In this document: in pieces, positions 27,801-37,487 of the stretch
Numbering within the stretch: position 1 is the stretch's first letter
How the letters are laid out: each line of letters starts with the position of its first letter
Assembly (NCBI GenBank): GCA_039619475.1
Contig: CM077115.1
Coordinates: 449,117,292-449,181,291 of the forward strand
Origin: Icerya purchasi
Lineage: Eukaryota; Arthropoda; Insecta; Hemiptera; Monophlebidae
Reading direction: 5' to 3'
DNA: 64,000 bases
Translations under genes and position numbers: made by a program
The notes under the pieces: model-generated
What the model was told of the DNA's origin: nothing
Database searches by the model: none
The model's input: the letters and a program-made list of their open reading frames with translations, nothing else

Positions 27801-29997
27801 GAAAAGCAACAGGCATAGACGAAATACCAATCGAACTAATAATTAATGGTGGCGAAAAACTAAAGGAAGAACTGAAAGAGCTGTTTAATCACATAATAAA
27901 GAGCAGGAAAGCACCGACAGATTTCAAAAAAGGCAGACTGGTGATGATTCCAAAGAAAAAAGGAGCAGATAAATGTGAAAACTACAGGACAATAAATTTA
28001 CTGTCGCATGCCTCAAAAATACTGACACGTATAGTCCTAAAAAGAATACAAGAGAAAATCAACAAAAATCTTGATTCAGATCAATATGGATTTCAAAAAC
28101 AAAAGGGACAAGAGAAGCAATACTAGCGCTACGACTTATAATAGAAAAACAGCTAGAATCGGAAGACAGACTATTGCTGGCCTTTTTGGATTTAGAAAAA
28201 GCCTTTGACCGAGTGAAGTGGAACAAGATGTTCGAAATTCTGCGAGAAATTGATATACCGGAAGCAGAAATACAAACAATCAAAACAATTTACAAAAACC
28301 AAACAGCAGAATTTATGGTAGGAAGAAGCAGAGAGGAAATAAGAATAGGTAAAGGGGTAAGGCAAAGCTGCATTATGTCACCAGCGTTATTCAATATATA
28401 TATATATAGAAAAACCAATAAACTTAATAAAAAACAGCCTGCGGAATAAGCAAATTGGAATACAAGTACAAGGTGAGAATACCTACAAATGATAAGATTC
28501 GCAGATGACATTGTCATTATTGCTAAGTCTGAAGAAGAACTTCAAGAAGCACTGACAGAAACATCTAGAGGAATACAATATGAAAATAAACGAAACAAAA
28601 ACTAAAATAGTAATATGCGAAAGGACACCAATGCCACAAAAGAAAAATATATTATTAAATAATAAAATAATTGAATAAGCCAAAGAAGCGGTATATTTGG
28701 GTAGTATGGTATCAGAAGATGGTAAAAATGAGAAAAAGAAATTAGACGCAGAATAAGTCTAGCCAAATACGCATTTATGCAAAAATACGCATTACTCACC
28801 AATAAAAATGTGGACATAGAACTAAGGAAGCGGCTAATAAAGTATGGAGCACACTACTGTATGGATGCGAATCTTGGATAATAAATGAAGCCGATAAAAA
28901 GAGGCTGACGGCAGCAGAGATGTGGCTGTGGAGAAAGATGTTAAAGATAAAATGGATAGATAAGAAGAGCAATGAAGAAGTCGTGAACATGATTAGTGAA
29001 AAATGGGAATTAATAAACATAATAAAAAGACGCAGATCGAAGATGATGGGATATCTATTAAGACCCGATGAGAAACTAAAACTGATTATAGAAGGAAAAA
29101 CCGGGAAGAAGAGAAGAAGAGGAAGACCAAGGAATAATTACATAAAACAGATCATTAAAGATATGAGATGCCAAATATACTCGGACCTAAAACGGATGGC
29201 CGAAAACAGAACGGAATGGAGGAAACGAACCCTTTTAGGTGTTCAACGATTAATAATGAATAACGAAAGCGGAAATAACAAGGAGAATATCACACTGTGG
29301 TGGGTTGCGTTTGGAAAATTAAGCGGGGTATTCCGGAATGAACAAATACCGATTAGGTTTAAAAGAAAATTGTATAACCAATGTGTACTTCCGGTCTTGA
29401 CATATAGTCCGGAAACGTGGCCATTCACAAAAACTGGTATAAAAAGGATCAGAAAAACCCAAACTGCGCATGAAAGGAAAATGCGAAATATAAGGCAGAT
29501 GGGTCGTATTCGTAATGCATTGATACGCGAACAAATAGGGGTAGACGACACACTGAAACACATAGCCAAAATGAAATGGAGTTGGATTGGTCACGTAGCT
29601 AGAAAAAACGATAATAGATATGGTCGAAGCGTGTCTTGCAATGGTGACCAATAGGCAAAAAAAGAAACCAAGGAAGACCAATGACGTGTTGGCAGGATGA
29701 TATAGTAAATAGGTAGCTGGAAAGAACTGGATGAGGAATGCACAGAACAGAAGTGGGTGGAAAATGTTGGGGGAGGCCTTCAGCCCAGTGTGGATTGACA
29801 AAGGCATATCGTGATCGTGATCGTGATATACAGGTAAAATATTAATGCATACCAGTGGTAAGAACGTAATAATATTGTATTTTTGATTTCGGATAACATT
29901 AGCCGGGTACTTTTCTTCGCTGGATTTTCCAATTATAATCGTTCTGGCTCGTAGCTCCTTCATTCGCCGACATTTTCGCCATAACCAATTGCAATAA
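4215..29997 (-). CDS. ATP9: ATP9/Neo1-type P4-ATPase (phospholipid flippase), N-terminal half, nine exons
   Basis: P4-ATPases move lipids from the lumenal or outer to the cytosolic leaflet; the ATP9/Neo1 branch acts in Golgi and endosomes and, in contrast to other P4-ATPases, works without a CDC50 subunit (family knowledge). Nine exons were assembled by eye: 29997-29853, 19821-19708, 17869-17711, 14947-14705, 10327-10145, 9575-9454, 7767-7545, 5564-5368 and 4293-4215. All have AG acceptors and GT donors, and their frames join without a break into 488 codons. In order they give the ELRART/KYP..IRNQKYN N-terminus, TM1-2, the A-domain loop [12 protein letters not shown]3-4 with PISLR, the phosphorylation motif DKTGTLTQN and the N-domain start QASSPDE. 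The first coding exon (right) and the rest of the N, P and membrane domains (left, beyond the window) are missing. ATP9A and ATP9B cannot be told apart here. Confidence 0.93.
5368..5564 (-). CDS. ATP9: ATP9 exon: linker to N-domain
   Basis: 65 codons plus two bases (acceptor gactag, donor AAAA|GTAGGT). It ends in [17 protein letters not shown], the conserved ATP9 segment after the variable linker. The first codon is GTG (Val) at the splice junction, not a start. Confidence 0.92.
6650..6860. other. GC- and CpG-richer island in an ATP9 intron
   Basis: About 200 bases with many CpGs lie in AT-rich intron between the exons at 7545 and 5564. No open frame or terminal repeat was recognised. It could be an old transposon piece or a regulatory block. 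Confidence 0.3.
7545..7767 (-). CDS. ATP9: ATP9 exon: PISLR helix and phosphorylation site
   Basis: One base completing the Ser of PISLR, then 74 codons (acceptor ttacag, donor CAG|GTAAGC). [11 protein letters not shown] follows TM4; [20 protein letters not shown] then leads into TQN, the catalytic Asp site. The residue after TQN is Cys (NCM), where animal ATP9 proteins that I recall have Glu (NEM). Confidence 0.96.
8007..8030. repeat. (TA)n microsatellite
   Basis: Uninterrupted alternating TA run in an ATP9 intron. Similar short runs occur near 12550 and 32105. Confidence 0.9.
9454..9575 (-). CDS. ATP9: ATP9 exon: TM3 and start of TM4
   Basis: 40 codons plus two bases (acceptor tttttag, donor ATTAG|GTAAAT). 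It reads a hydrophobic TM3, then [11 protein letters not shown] and FSYIIPI. A second GT at 9501-9500 (AG|GTACAC) could serve as an internal donor, but only the full exon joins the next one as PIS-LR in frame. Confidence 0.92.
10145..10327 (-). CDS. ATP9: ATP9 exon: end of A-domain
   Basis: 61 codons, phase 0 (acceptor attgtag, donor AAG|GTAAGT). Motifs are [28 protein letters not shown] and [14 protein letters not shown], matching the stretch before TM3 in ATP9 proteins. Confidence 0.94.
10440..12200 (-). other. pyrimidine-skewed tract, possible decayed coding remnant on minus strand
   Basis: The plus strand is strongly C/T-rich for about 1.7 kb, so the minus strand is purine-rich and reads as short Lys/Glu-rich frames broken by many stops. 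One example near 12100 reads [13 protein letters not shown]. This is what an old LINE or gag-like ORF looks like after decay, but no domain could be named. A tRNA-like SINE seems to interrupt it near 11150-11400. Confidence 0.25.
11155..11400 (+). repeat. tRNA-derived SINE candidate
   Basis: A tRNA-like head begins near 11155. The A-box-like TAGCCTAGTTG (11162-11172) is followed by CTAGAGCA as in tRNA D-arms, and a B-box-like GTTCCGAATG follows about 40 bases later. The body after the head is unrelated to a tRNA and extends to roughly 11400; that end is uncertain. SINEs of this type are Pol III-transcribed and moved by LINE enzymes. Confidence 0.45.
13525..13751 (+). mobile_element. mariner-type MITE, 227 bp, with transposase C-terminal remnant
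   Basis: Terminal inverted repeats CAGGGTGTGCCAAAA.. start at 13525 and end at 13751 (21 of 23 positions match) and are flanked by TA on both sides (13523-13524, 13752-13753), the Tc1/mariner target duplication. Inside, the plus strand at about 13617-13671 reads [18 protein letters not shown] then stop, which looks like the C-terminus of a mariner-superfamily transposase. It is therefore an internal-deletion derivative of an autonomous element. Confidence 0.85.
14167..14312. repeat. AT minisatellite, about 24-bp unit
   Basis: Six or seven tandem units of a TA run followed by AAAA or AAA. It lies in an ATP9 intron. The long hydrophobic Tyr/Ile open frame that it creates is an artefact of the repeat. 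Confidence 0.92.
14705..14947 (-). CDS. ATP9: ATP9 exon: A-domain with DGET motif
   Basis: 81 codons, phase 0 (acceptor ttgtag, donor ATG|GTACAT). It holds [11 protein letters not shown] and [19 protein letters not shown] is the P4 actuator loop that catalyses dephosphorylation, and it is intact. Confidence 0.95.
15267..15680 (-). repeat. family X repeat, copy 1 (long form)
   Basis: It begins with CTCGGCCATTTTGGCCTCG (two adjacent hairpins with the next block) and ends with the near-palindrome AATTACGTTGTAATT, with (TA)n on both sides. Inside lies a short tandem array of an ACATAAAATTGGGACATTTT unit (about 15548-15650). Other copies are at 24575, 38750, 38947 and 39347. No coding capacity was seen. 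Confidence 0.8.
17711..17869 (-). CDS. ATP9: ATP9 exon: TM2 and start of A-domain
   Basis: 53 codons, phase 0 (acceptor gtttag, donor CTT|GTTAGT). It contains [19 protein letters not shown], the conserved stretch after TM2, and ends in the KVGDL that begins the actuator domain. Confidence 0.92.
19708..19821 (-). CDS. ATP9: ATP9 exon: TM1 region
   Basis: 38 codons, phase 0 at both ends (acceptor tgcacag, donor CTG|GTAATG). It reads [15 protein letters not shown] then [10 protein letters not shown], the VLYEQFKFFLNLYFL-like first membrane segment of ATP9 proteins. It is separated from the previous exon by a 10-kb intron full of transposons. Confidence 0.92.
20040..20470. repeat. diverged duplicated motif
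   Basis: A 30-base motif with GTGAGTACCGATGAATATCG near 20058 recurs as GTGAGCATCGACGAATATCG near 20433, both preceded by GGTGCCA. About 370 bp separates the copies. It could be a local duplication or two ends of an old element. Confidence 0.4.
20740..21090 (+). pseudogene. decayed mariner transposase remnant
   Basis: Across several frames the plus strand recalls the C-terminal third of a mariner (SETMAR-like) transposase. It has DNAAT in place of the HDN catalytic stretch, [13 protein letters not shown] resembling SPDLAPxDFFLFPK, then MIKAKSQSE like the EIKxxSxxE helix that follows. Frameshifts and stops are frequent. No terminal repeats were found. It lies in the big ATP9 intron. Confidence 0.5.
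21159..21201. repeat. (AC)n microsatellite
   Basis: About 20 uninterrupted AC units. Confidence 0.95.
21202..21690. repeat. dispersed-repeat-like block next to microsatellite
   Basis: GC-richer block that starts right after the AC run. It includes CGGTTTAACCGATTTCGATG, a phrase I associate with dispersed insect repeats. No ORF with recognisable domains and no terminal repeats were found. Confidence 0.3.
22597..22861 (-). mobile_element. 5'-truncated LINE 3' end with (GAA)n tail
   Basis: The minus strand encodes [14 protein letters not shown] then [14 protein letters not shown], the conserved C-terminal tail found after the reverse transcriptase in a common insect LINE group. It finishes in a pure GAA microsatellite (22597-22619), the kind of simple-sequence tail such LINEs carry instead of poly(A). 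Only about 80 codons remain. Confidence 0.75.
23630..24540 (-). mobile_element. mariner element with internally deleted transposase (911 bp)
   Basis: Inverted ends begin CAAAGGCCAGTCAAATATAA on the left and, reverse-complemented, CAAGGGTCAGTCAAATATAA on the right, each bordered by TA. The minus strand shows [13 protein letters not shown] (second catalytic Asp), [12 protein letters not shown] (third) and a C-terminus with [10 protein letters not shown] and [15 protein letters not shown]. Frames shift repeatedly, and the length is short of the usual 1.3 kb. It sits inside a (TA)n tract. Confidence 0.85.
24575..24776 (+). repeat. family X repeat, copy 2 (short form)
   Basis: Opposite orientation to copy 1. 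It starts AATTACAACGTAATTC, ends GGCCAAAATGGCCGAG and has (TA)n on both sides. It lacks the central tandem array. It abuts the mariner on its left and LINE A on its right. Confidence 0.8.
25406..26685 (+). mobile_element. mariner element inserted in LINE A (1280 bp)
   Basis: 22-bp inverted ends (CCAGGTGTATAAG.. and, reversed, CCAGGTGTACAAG.., one mismatch) are flanked by TA at 25404-25405 and 26686-26687. The transposase reads on the plus strand with frameshifts: N-terminal helix-turn-helix ([15 protein letters not shown]), [19 protein letters not shown], first catalytic Asp in [11 protein letters not shown], and third in [13 protein letters not shown]. The second catalytic segment (usually LHDNAPSHT) is reduced to SPSHT by a deletion of a dozen or so bases, removing the Asp. 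It cannot encode active transposase. Confidence 0.93.
25628..26606 (+). pseudogene. mariner transposase pseudogene (DD34D type)
   Basis: This is the degenerate coding region of the mariner at 25406-26685. It runs over at least three frames and ends with the typical C-terminal [13 protein letters not shown] stretch (LPKDGKNV in one frame) and a stop after YFE. At least two frameshifts and one in-frame stop (after HLNRSLLKI, at 26278) are visible, besides the loss of the second catalytic Asp. Confidence 0.85.
27572..29258 (+). mobile_element. LINE B, a 5'-truncated LINE inserted into LINE A
   Basis: From about 27572 the reading frame of LINE A's reverse transcriptase changes without a stop into the pre-RT linker of a different LINE. 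In order come [109 protein letters not shown], then a C-terminus with WRKMLKIKW and [15 protein letters not shown]. Frameshifts occur near 28110, 28410 and 28570. The six bases GAATAA occur at both junctions and may be the target duplication, which is weak evidence. Confidence 0.8.
29827..29852 (-). other. short gap between LINE A and ATP9 splice donor
   Basis: The simple-repeat tail of LINE A ends only about 27 bases from the 5' splice site of the first visible ATP9 exon (donor GT at 29852-29851), so the insertion lies right next to a functional splice signal. Confidence 0.7.
29853..29997 (-). CDS. ATP9: ATP9 exon: cytosolic N-terminus
   Basis: The acceptor reads ttttgcag and the donor CTG|GTATGC. 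The first base completes a codon begun in an upstream exon not found here, then come 48 codons including [14 protein letters not shown] and [13 protein letters not shown], both typical of ATP9/Neo1 just before TM1. A longer open frame runs leftwards into antisense LINE sequence, but that is read-through past the donor. Confidence 0.9.
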
Positions 29998-31105
29998 CTG
30001 CAAAATGAAAGCATTTTTTAAAATCATTCTAATTCCCTGCGGCAAATCTAATGCATAATTCCGCTATCGCGTTTATAAATATGCGCGCATTGGGCGCAAT
30101 GAACGATTACTATTATTTATAAAATCAGCGAATTTCAAATTAAAGTTATTTAACAAAATACGAGTGTTCACAAATGTGTCGGTCAGATCTTAAAAATGAG
30201 GGGCATCATATTCAGCATTTATTTGGTATTTTTCATTGGCAAATAAAAATACAAACAGAAAATATACCACCATAAATATGTAGTGCGTTATTATAAAACA
30301 GGTTCGTATTTTAATTGAAATAATATATTTTGGTTCCTATATTTATATATCAATTAGATATTAACGCAAAATTAATAATAATCGCATTAATTGTTTCAAG
30401 TTTTAATTATTATCATCGTGTATCGTTTCGGGCGGGTGTAGCAATTCAAAACTAATTCGAACATAATTTTGTTTCGTTCCAGATGTTTTTAGCCGACAAA
30501 TCACCAGTAGTCCGTAAATCCCAAGGAAAAAAAATCAACAAAAAAATGTTAAAACAAATCATTGTTTTTGGTTTCTTTATTATAATTTGCTATGTTTAAA
30601 CAAAATGTTTTTAAAACAAGGCAATTTTGACTTTTTTACTCTTTGAAAGCGTACTTCAATTTTTTTAAAAATAAGGTGTTTTATTTGTTTTTTTTATAAA
30701 AAAAAAAAAATTAAAGGTTTTCAGTGTTTTTAAAATTTTTTTGCTAAAAGTGAAGTAGTTGAATTTCAAAAATTTGTTTTGTCTTTCATATTATATTTTC
30801 TGTAAGTTTATTTTTCAGTTTTCCTTTTTCAAACCAATGCCGTTTCACTTTTAAAAAATTGTTTTCATTTTCTTAGTAAAATCTTTTAAAAGTAATGTAA
30901 TCTTTTTGCTTTCTTTGCGTATTTTTTCTTTCATCTTTATCATTTTTAATTGTTATCTCGCTGTTCTATTTTTTCCCCCTATTTTCTTCTGTCATATTTG
31001 AGATTTTTAATATCGCTCTACAAAATCTATTTCGATATTCTTATGACGACAAGCACTTTTCTACAGGCATATTAAATTTCAGACAATTATTTTAAACATT
31101 TCACA

Positions 31106-31108
31106 TTA

Positions 31109-31150
<42 letters not shown>
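31106..31150. repeat. (ATT)n microsatellite
   Basis: About 14 uninterrupted ATT units. Confidence 0.95.
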
Positions 31151-31151
<1 letters not shown>

Positions 31152-33703
31152 TACTAATATTATATTTTTACAAAGTGAAGTTAGGTGCTATTTTCAGTTT
31201 TTACTCGAGTCACACAAAAAACAGTGGGTTTAATTGTGCTATTAAATTAAAAAGATCAACGACTTTCTTACTAAATTATGTGATAAACACCTACCGTTCG
31301 ATATAGTTAAAAAATTCAAGTTTTTTTTTTTTTTTAAGTAAAATAAGAAAATTCTACGATATATTAAAATAATATTGCTAATAACACATGTTTAAAAATT
31401 GAACTGAATCGATTAAATATGTTTATATATATGTATATATATATGAGTATATAAAAATAGTAAATATCGAAAAAATACGAAAGAAATGTAAAAAATCCGT
31501 TTTTTAAACATTATAAACAGAACTGCGAACCGAACATTAATATCTCCATAAAAACATATTAACATCTTTGGATGGTTTTCATGATAGCCTTTAAATTTTC
31601 TTTTTTGATCGTCTGTGTCGTTTCCTGCTCCCTTGCGTTCACTACTGATACATGCAGTATGTATTCAACTCGTAAATTCACTGCACATTTCCAGTCTCAT
31701 TATTAAATTGAGTACATACGCATGAACGTATTTTTGAATGTTCCAATAAAAAAAAACGCTTGCTTCAACGATTTTTGTATTGATTTTTTAAAAAATGATA
31801 TTCAAGCTTTTAAAGTCAATTCAATTTTTCGTAAATAGCTTTTCTGATATGCTAATTGAATGATATCCGGACAGGAATTGGGATTTTTACGCCTGTAACT
31901 TTTGCGGTTGGTTTTGGAGCGCCATTGCTTTCCGTTTAACGTGTATTTTGAGATTTTTAAGCAAAATTTTCGGTATCGACTAATCTATTTAGACAGAGAA
32001 CTTATTTTCGTGCAGTATTTGGAGAAAATTATTTGTGCCAAAATTTATAATTAAATTTTTAAAAATATTATGAAAAAAACACTTCAATATTGTTTACTCT
32101 TTTTTATATATATATATATATTTTTTTTAATTTATTGACCTCGTTTCAGTCCTTTGATCTATTGTTCTTTGATAACTTTTATTATGTTTTTTTTTTTATA
32201 TACTAATAGTATATTACTATTTTAACCACAATCTGGAAAAAATTTTAAGCGTATATATTTTATACCTCGCTAGAACTTTCGCACGAGTAAAGAGGATCAC
32301 GTATAATAGACTCTAATTAACACTCGTTTTCTGAAAATTAATCAAAATAAGTATAGTTCGCAAAGCGAATATGTATACCGTTGGTGAATTCTGCGTTCTT
32401 CATTTATACTACAATTAGTCCCCTAAAATACTTGTTAACATTTTCAATTTCCTTATCAAAGCAGCCATTTTATTTATCAAAAATTTTAATAATATATTCT
32501 CCGCAGTTAAAATCTGAAATCACTTAAAATTGGAAATTTTAGCTACCTTGAATTGTTAGTTTTATTGTTAAGGAAAAATTGCGAACTAATATGCCGCGAC
32601 ACTTGAGTGATTGTATCATTTTTCTAACTTATAACGAACAATTCGAGTAGTTCAACTCCATTCCTGGCCTAACACTAATTTCGTTTAAAACAGAGCGTTT
32701 TCAAAGAAAAACGTAAACCAACCGGTTTACTTACAGGCTTGCTCGTCTAATTACAGGTATATTCGACATCAATTTTCCATTGTGTGTAAGAAAGGGAAAA
32801 AAAAAATTACAGATTTTTAATAAGAAAAATTATAAAAATTTGCATTAAAAAGGTAAACAAAATTAATTCTGTTAAATGCTTCTCCTCACTGAATACACAA
32901 ACATTCAACCGCTGCAAATTAAAAAATGATAAAAGGTTACTTTTAATGTTTTTATTTCGCGTAATACATAACACATTTGGCCGATTTTTTACCGAAGAAA
33001 AATTTTCATCCGATGATACAGAAATCCGTTATTAGGACTGAACTGGTTAATTTAATCTCGTAACGGTTTAAAAACAAACATAAATAAAACTTTCGTATTC
33101 GAAGAAGTAAAATTTATGATTTTAAGTGATATACGAAAAAATACAATAAATAACAATTTTAAAAAATGTATCAATAATGGGTGAAAACATACAAATTTAG
33201 GAAGATATTTTCAACGACAAAATGAAAATAATAGCTCTCATTAAAATAGATTCAGAAAAACATTATAGTTCTAATTAATGTAATGAAGAATGTTTCGTTT
33301 ACTGTTGAGAAAATAAATTTTCTTTAAAAATTGTAAACATACACCAGCATGGAGATCCATTCGATTACTTTCGGAAGTATTAAGTAAATACTTCGGCATA
33401 GATATTATTCCAAACAACAGCAGAGGATAATCCTTCCGGAAAATTGAATTCCTTATTCTAGCATTCACGAAGTCCCGTGCAAACCATTTAAATCCCTATC
33501 ACAGTCATACGTGAAAATTACGAAGAGAATAATCCCATATTAAAGCAAATGTTGAAATGTGTTCTTATGATTACAGCAGCCAAAAACATAGTGAGAAATA
33601 TTATCTCTAGAGAATGAGAGAGAAAGAGAAACGTTATAAAAGTAATGTTTTTTTCATTGTATTTAATTTTAATCAAAGTTGAGCCAAAATGAATCTTTTT
33701 CAG

Positions 33704-33734
33704 AAAGAGAGAGACAGAGAGACAGAGAGAGTAA
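33704..33734. repeat. (GA)n / GACA purine repeat
   Basis: Imperfect GAGA/GACAGA run. It is part of a wider GA-rich patch from 33605. Confidence 0.85.
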
Positions 33735-36700
33735 AACAATATGTTAGAGTACAATGTCCGCAAATAATTTATCGTCAAATCAGTTTCATCGAATTCTTAG
33801 GAATACGGTAAGACTTGCAGTTGCATGTTCACAAGACTGTATTGAACACGAAAAGAAAAAGGTCAGTTTGTATGTATGCTACGGATCAATGCTTTTTGCT
33901 TAATAAAAAAAACAAAAAAAAATCGGAAGTTAAAAAAAGAGAATTACACACCTCGGTAGTTTAAAAAAATTAAGAAATTTACATTAAGATCGATGTGCGC
34001 ATATTTACGAAAGTATCGGGTTAAAAAAATCTCACTTCCCAATTTGTTTGCAGTTCGTAATTTACAAAATATTCCTTACACCTCAAAAAAAAAAATTAAA
34101 TATTTTTGTCTTAACTGAATGTTCCTAGTTTTATATATTTATTTTAAATATAAAATAATCCATCGATGAAATTATTAAAATAATAATAATAAAGATAAAC
34201 AAACATTAATATATAATTTATAAATAAACATAAAAAAAGAAAAAAAGGAAAAAAAAAAGTGGCACTAGCATTGCTTAATCTAGGGTGCCGCGTATTTCCG
34301 TTGTACACGAAGATGTAACCGACATTTCCATGTTCAGCAAAATAATTTAGTTAAATTTATTACATAATAGTAGACATTTGAAACAAGTTAAACGATTTAA
34401 ACGATATCACAAAAATAGTATATGAGAATCAAAAACAAAATTAGAAAAAATAAATATTTTCCCAATAAACGCGTAAAAATACAACTGTTATCCGTGACTA
34501 ATGTGAAAATGCATTTCTTATTAGTAAACTGTATTTTTGATAGTGTTCGCCTTCATACTTCTTTTTTAACATTATTCAAATAGCACATTGTATTAATAAA
34601 GAAAAAAAAAAGAGAAAAAAAAAACAAAACAGAAAACAACCCACTGATTTCAAAAAGCTGAAAAAGTTTTAGTAAATGAATCACACCCCGACATTCAACA
34701 TTTAATTACTTAAGATGAAATGTTGGCCTCTAGATTATTTTAAGCACTTTTGCTAAAATTATAAGTTACATTTTAAAAATACCATTAAAACCAGAAAACA
34801 GCCTCACAAATATCTTATAACATATGTGTTAATAAACGCGACAATTTATTTTGGTTAATATTGTAAGATTTTCATACACTTATATACGGTAATTTACTTT
34901 AGGGTTAACAAAATTTTATAGACGTGACGTATTTACGCGTGTTTTTTATATCCTTATTTTTGCATTTGTAAATTTGAGGAAGTTATTAAAGGAATAATAA
35001 CAATAAAAAAGAACAAAAATGAATTACCAAAAGCATTAATTTTAAATAATTTATAAGTACAAAGCTCATTTTTCGTTTTAAAATAATCGCGTTATATTTA
35101 TTGCTTTAACATTTCCAATTAACTAAATGTGTAAAATTAGTAATGAATTGCAAATAAACAAATTTACAAGAATTAAACATTTATTTTCTACTTTAAAAAA
35201 CCTCCATCATCACCAGAAGAGGAATAGTGTGGTAATGCGCACAATTCATTCATTGTAATAAAAATAACATTATACGTCTAATACAAGATTTTTATAAAAA
35301 TAAACGCATAAAGCTCCCTTTACCATAACAAGAACACCCCATCATATTTGCACAAAGCAAATGAGAACATCATCTTAGTGGTAGCATAAATAAATTCTCG
35401 AAATAAACAGATCATCCCAGTTTTAATTCTTCTCGCGAAAGTAGCTCGGAGGGTATGTTATAATATTTCTACACTAACACTGTACTAGTGCTGTGTGTAT
35501 GACTGTGTACACACACGCGTATGCTGTCAGGTAAGCTATTGTGTAATATGATTTTTTTTTAAAATAAATATAAAATATTATAGAAAAATGTTCATACGCA
35601 TATTTTAGAAATGAAATTACCGTTAAAAACCGAATTATATTTTTATTATGCGGGTAAATAAATACTGGATTATTTCAGCTTAAATAAACTAATTTTATTG
35701 TTATTTTTTTAATTTTTCGGCGCGACGCAAAACCACAGATTATTACTCTTCATGGGAAGACTCGGAATACGAGTCTTAAAATTTGTATGTTTTCAGGTTG
35801 ATAAATCTAATATTATTATAAATATTACGCTCGTGAAGTACTTGATTGATTTCGATTACAATCATCATCATCATCAGCATCATTATTATTATTATTGTTA
35901 CACAAAAAATGACATAATTATAAAATATATGTAATTCCACAAATCCGTTCCGATAAAATTAAGTTCACGATATATGATGAATATAAGAAACCTACTCCCT
36001 CCTGCTTTTCTTTTGTTTATTAACGTTTTAAAAAATTTTAATTTAAAAGAACTTAAATTAAATTTTGGGTAAATAAATGAAGTAATTTAAAGTACAATTT
36101 AAACAATAAAATCAACTTTTTAACAAATGGTAAACATACACATTAATTAACGATTTAAAATATGAGATGATTGTAAATATTTTAATCGATGTTTTTCTGA
36201 AATACGTATTGAAAACACAGATGTAACTATATGCTGATCATTACTTTATAAAGTAGACGAAACGGATTGTTTTCTGAAATATAACTTAACGATAAGGAAT
36301 TATTTAGACTGAAGAAATTAATGATTATCGTGACCTTATGTAAATCATCTGTTAATTCGAAAAATGTACAATTAATTTAAATTATACAGTTTTCGTAGTT
36401 ATAATTACGTTAATTTTTGAGTTAAATGTCAGTGTACAATATTTTCGGAACTCACGCTCGGATAATTTAACCCAGTATCGACAAAATCTCTTTACTTATA
36501 CTAATCGCATTTATAAAATTGATTGGAACGTGAAACTGAACTGATAAGCAAGTCGCCCAGTAAAATTGGAGAGGAGGTCGTGTCGTCCGTATTATTTTGT
36601 GTACGCAAAGTTTTGTACTATTCCAGAAAAGATAATAATTTTTAGAAGGGGTTTTTAACTCAGTCAGATAACATTTCAAATAGAAAAGTGTTGTCCACTA

Positions 36701-37487
36701 CTTCGAAATAAACTCGCCGATTTTTTATTAAAACTTTTATAAACGAAACTGATACTTCCATTCAAAAAGTGTGCACTCTTTTTTTCCATATGGGGAATAG
36801 GGTGTTGTGGAAGGTCGAAGATTTCATGTAGAGTGTTAGAAAAGGTCGGAAACAACACGCTGACAATACATAGACTTTAAAGTAGAAAAACAAACATGCG
36901 AACGTTAAATTATTAAATTGTAATTTATTATCTTAAAAAAATTAGACCAAACTGCAATCTATGGGAGATATTTTTGGATTTTCAACGGGCGCGACATAAA
37001 AACTACAATTCTCTGAGGCAATGTCTGTTCCTCGTAATTGCTCGCCGGAATCCGGACTCGCCTTCGTAAATTTCTTTTTCTTTTTTTTTACTGCTAATTT
37101 TCTAAAATTGATTTTCTCCCACGGTCTCATTGTCGTCATATTTTCTGTTTGCCTCTTAAACTTCAGCTTATTAATATTGTTTTAAAATTGTAGTCTATGT
37201 ATAATTTTAGAAACTCGTCGCTACGAGACTCACTGAGATGTGAATATGAAAAAAACCTTTCTTAAATTTCAAAAAAATCTTACTTCTAGGCGTAGTCGTT
37301 ACGAATTGTTATTTAAAATGGGTTTTACTTGTAAAATTTGAAACGGAAATTAAAAACGAATTCGTGTTTTTCATTTTTTTTCCCGTGTATTATGCCCTGC
37401 GTTACACATTCTGCATATGCTGCGATAATAAAAAATAAACATTATATTTAATTCTCGATAGATGAGCTATCAATTAGTCGACACTTC

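Larger units (their letters stand above)
24832..29826 (+). mobile_element. LINE A, a non-LTR retrotransposon interrupted by a mariner and a second LINE
   Basis: Three separated pieces read in order on the plus strand: 24832-25405 (pre-RT region and RT start, [19 protein letters not shown]), 26686-about 27578 ([19 protein letters not shown], the catalytic-palm block [31 protein letters not shown]) and about 29259-29826 ([37 protein letters not shown]). It ends in a (GATCGT)n tail at about 29807-29824. Stops, frameshifts and a 200-bp foreign stretch at about 26945-27150 show it is dead. The 5' end is truncated at the neighbouring TA tract. It is antisense to ATP9, inside its intron. The clade was not assigned. 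Confidence 0.88.
30004..36460. other. AT-rich DNA with no gene recognised
   Basis: This is upstream of the ATP9 exon on its strand, so probably more intron. It contains an (ATT)n microsatellite at 31106-31150 and a GA-rich simple repeat at 33704-33734, plus many A and T runs. Short open frames here show no recognisable domains. Confidence 0.6.

Noticed and set aside
27197..28126. Single intact retrotransposon gene
   Set aside because: It is a fusion of two LINE fragments caused by nested insertion, as the motif order shows.
29319..29852. Continuous minus-strand protein through the first visible ATP9 exon
   Set aside because: Everything below 29853 is past a good splice donor and antisense to LINE A.
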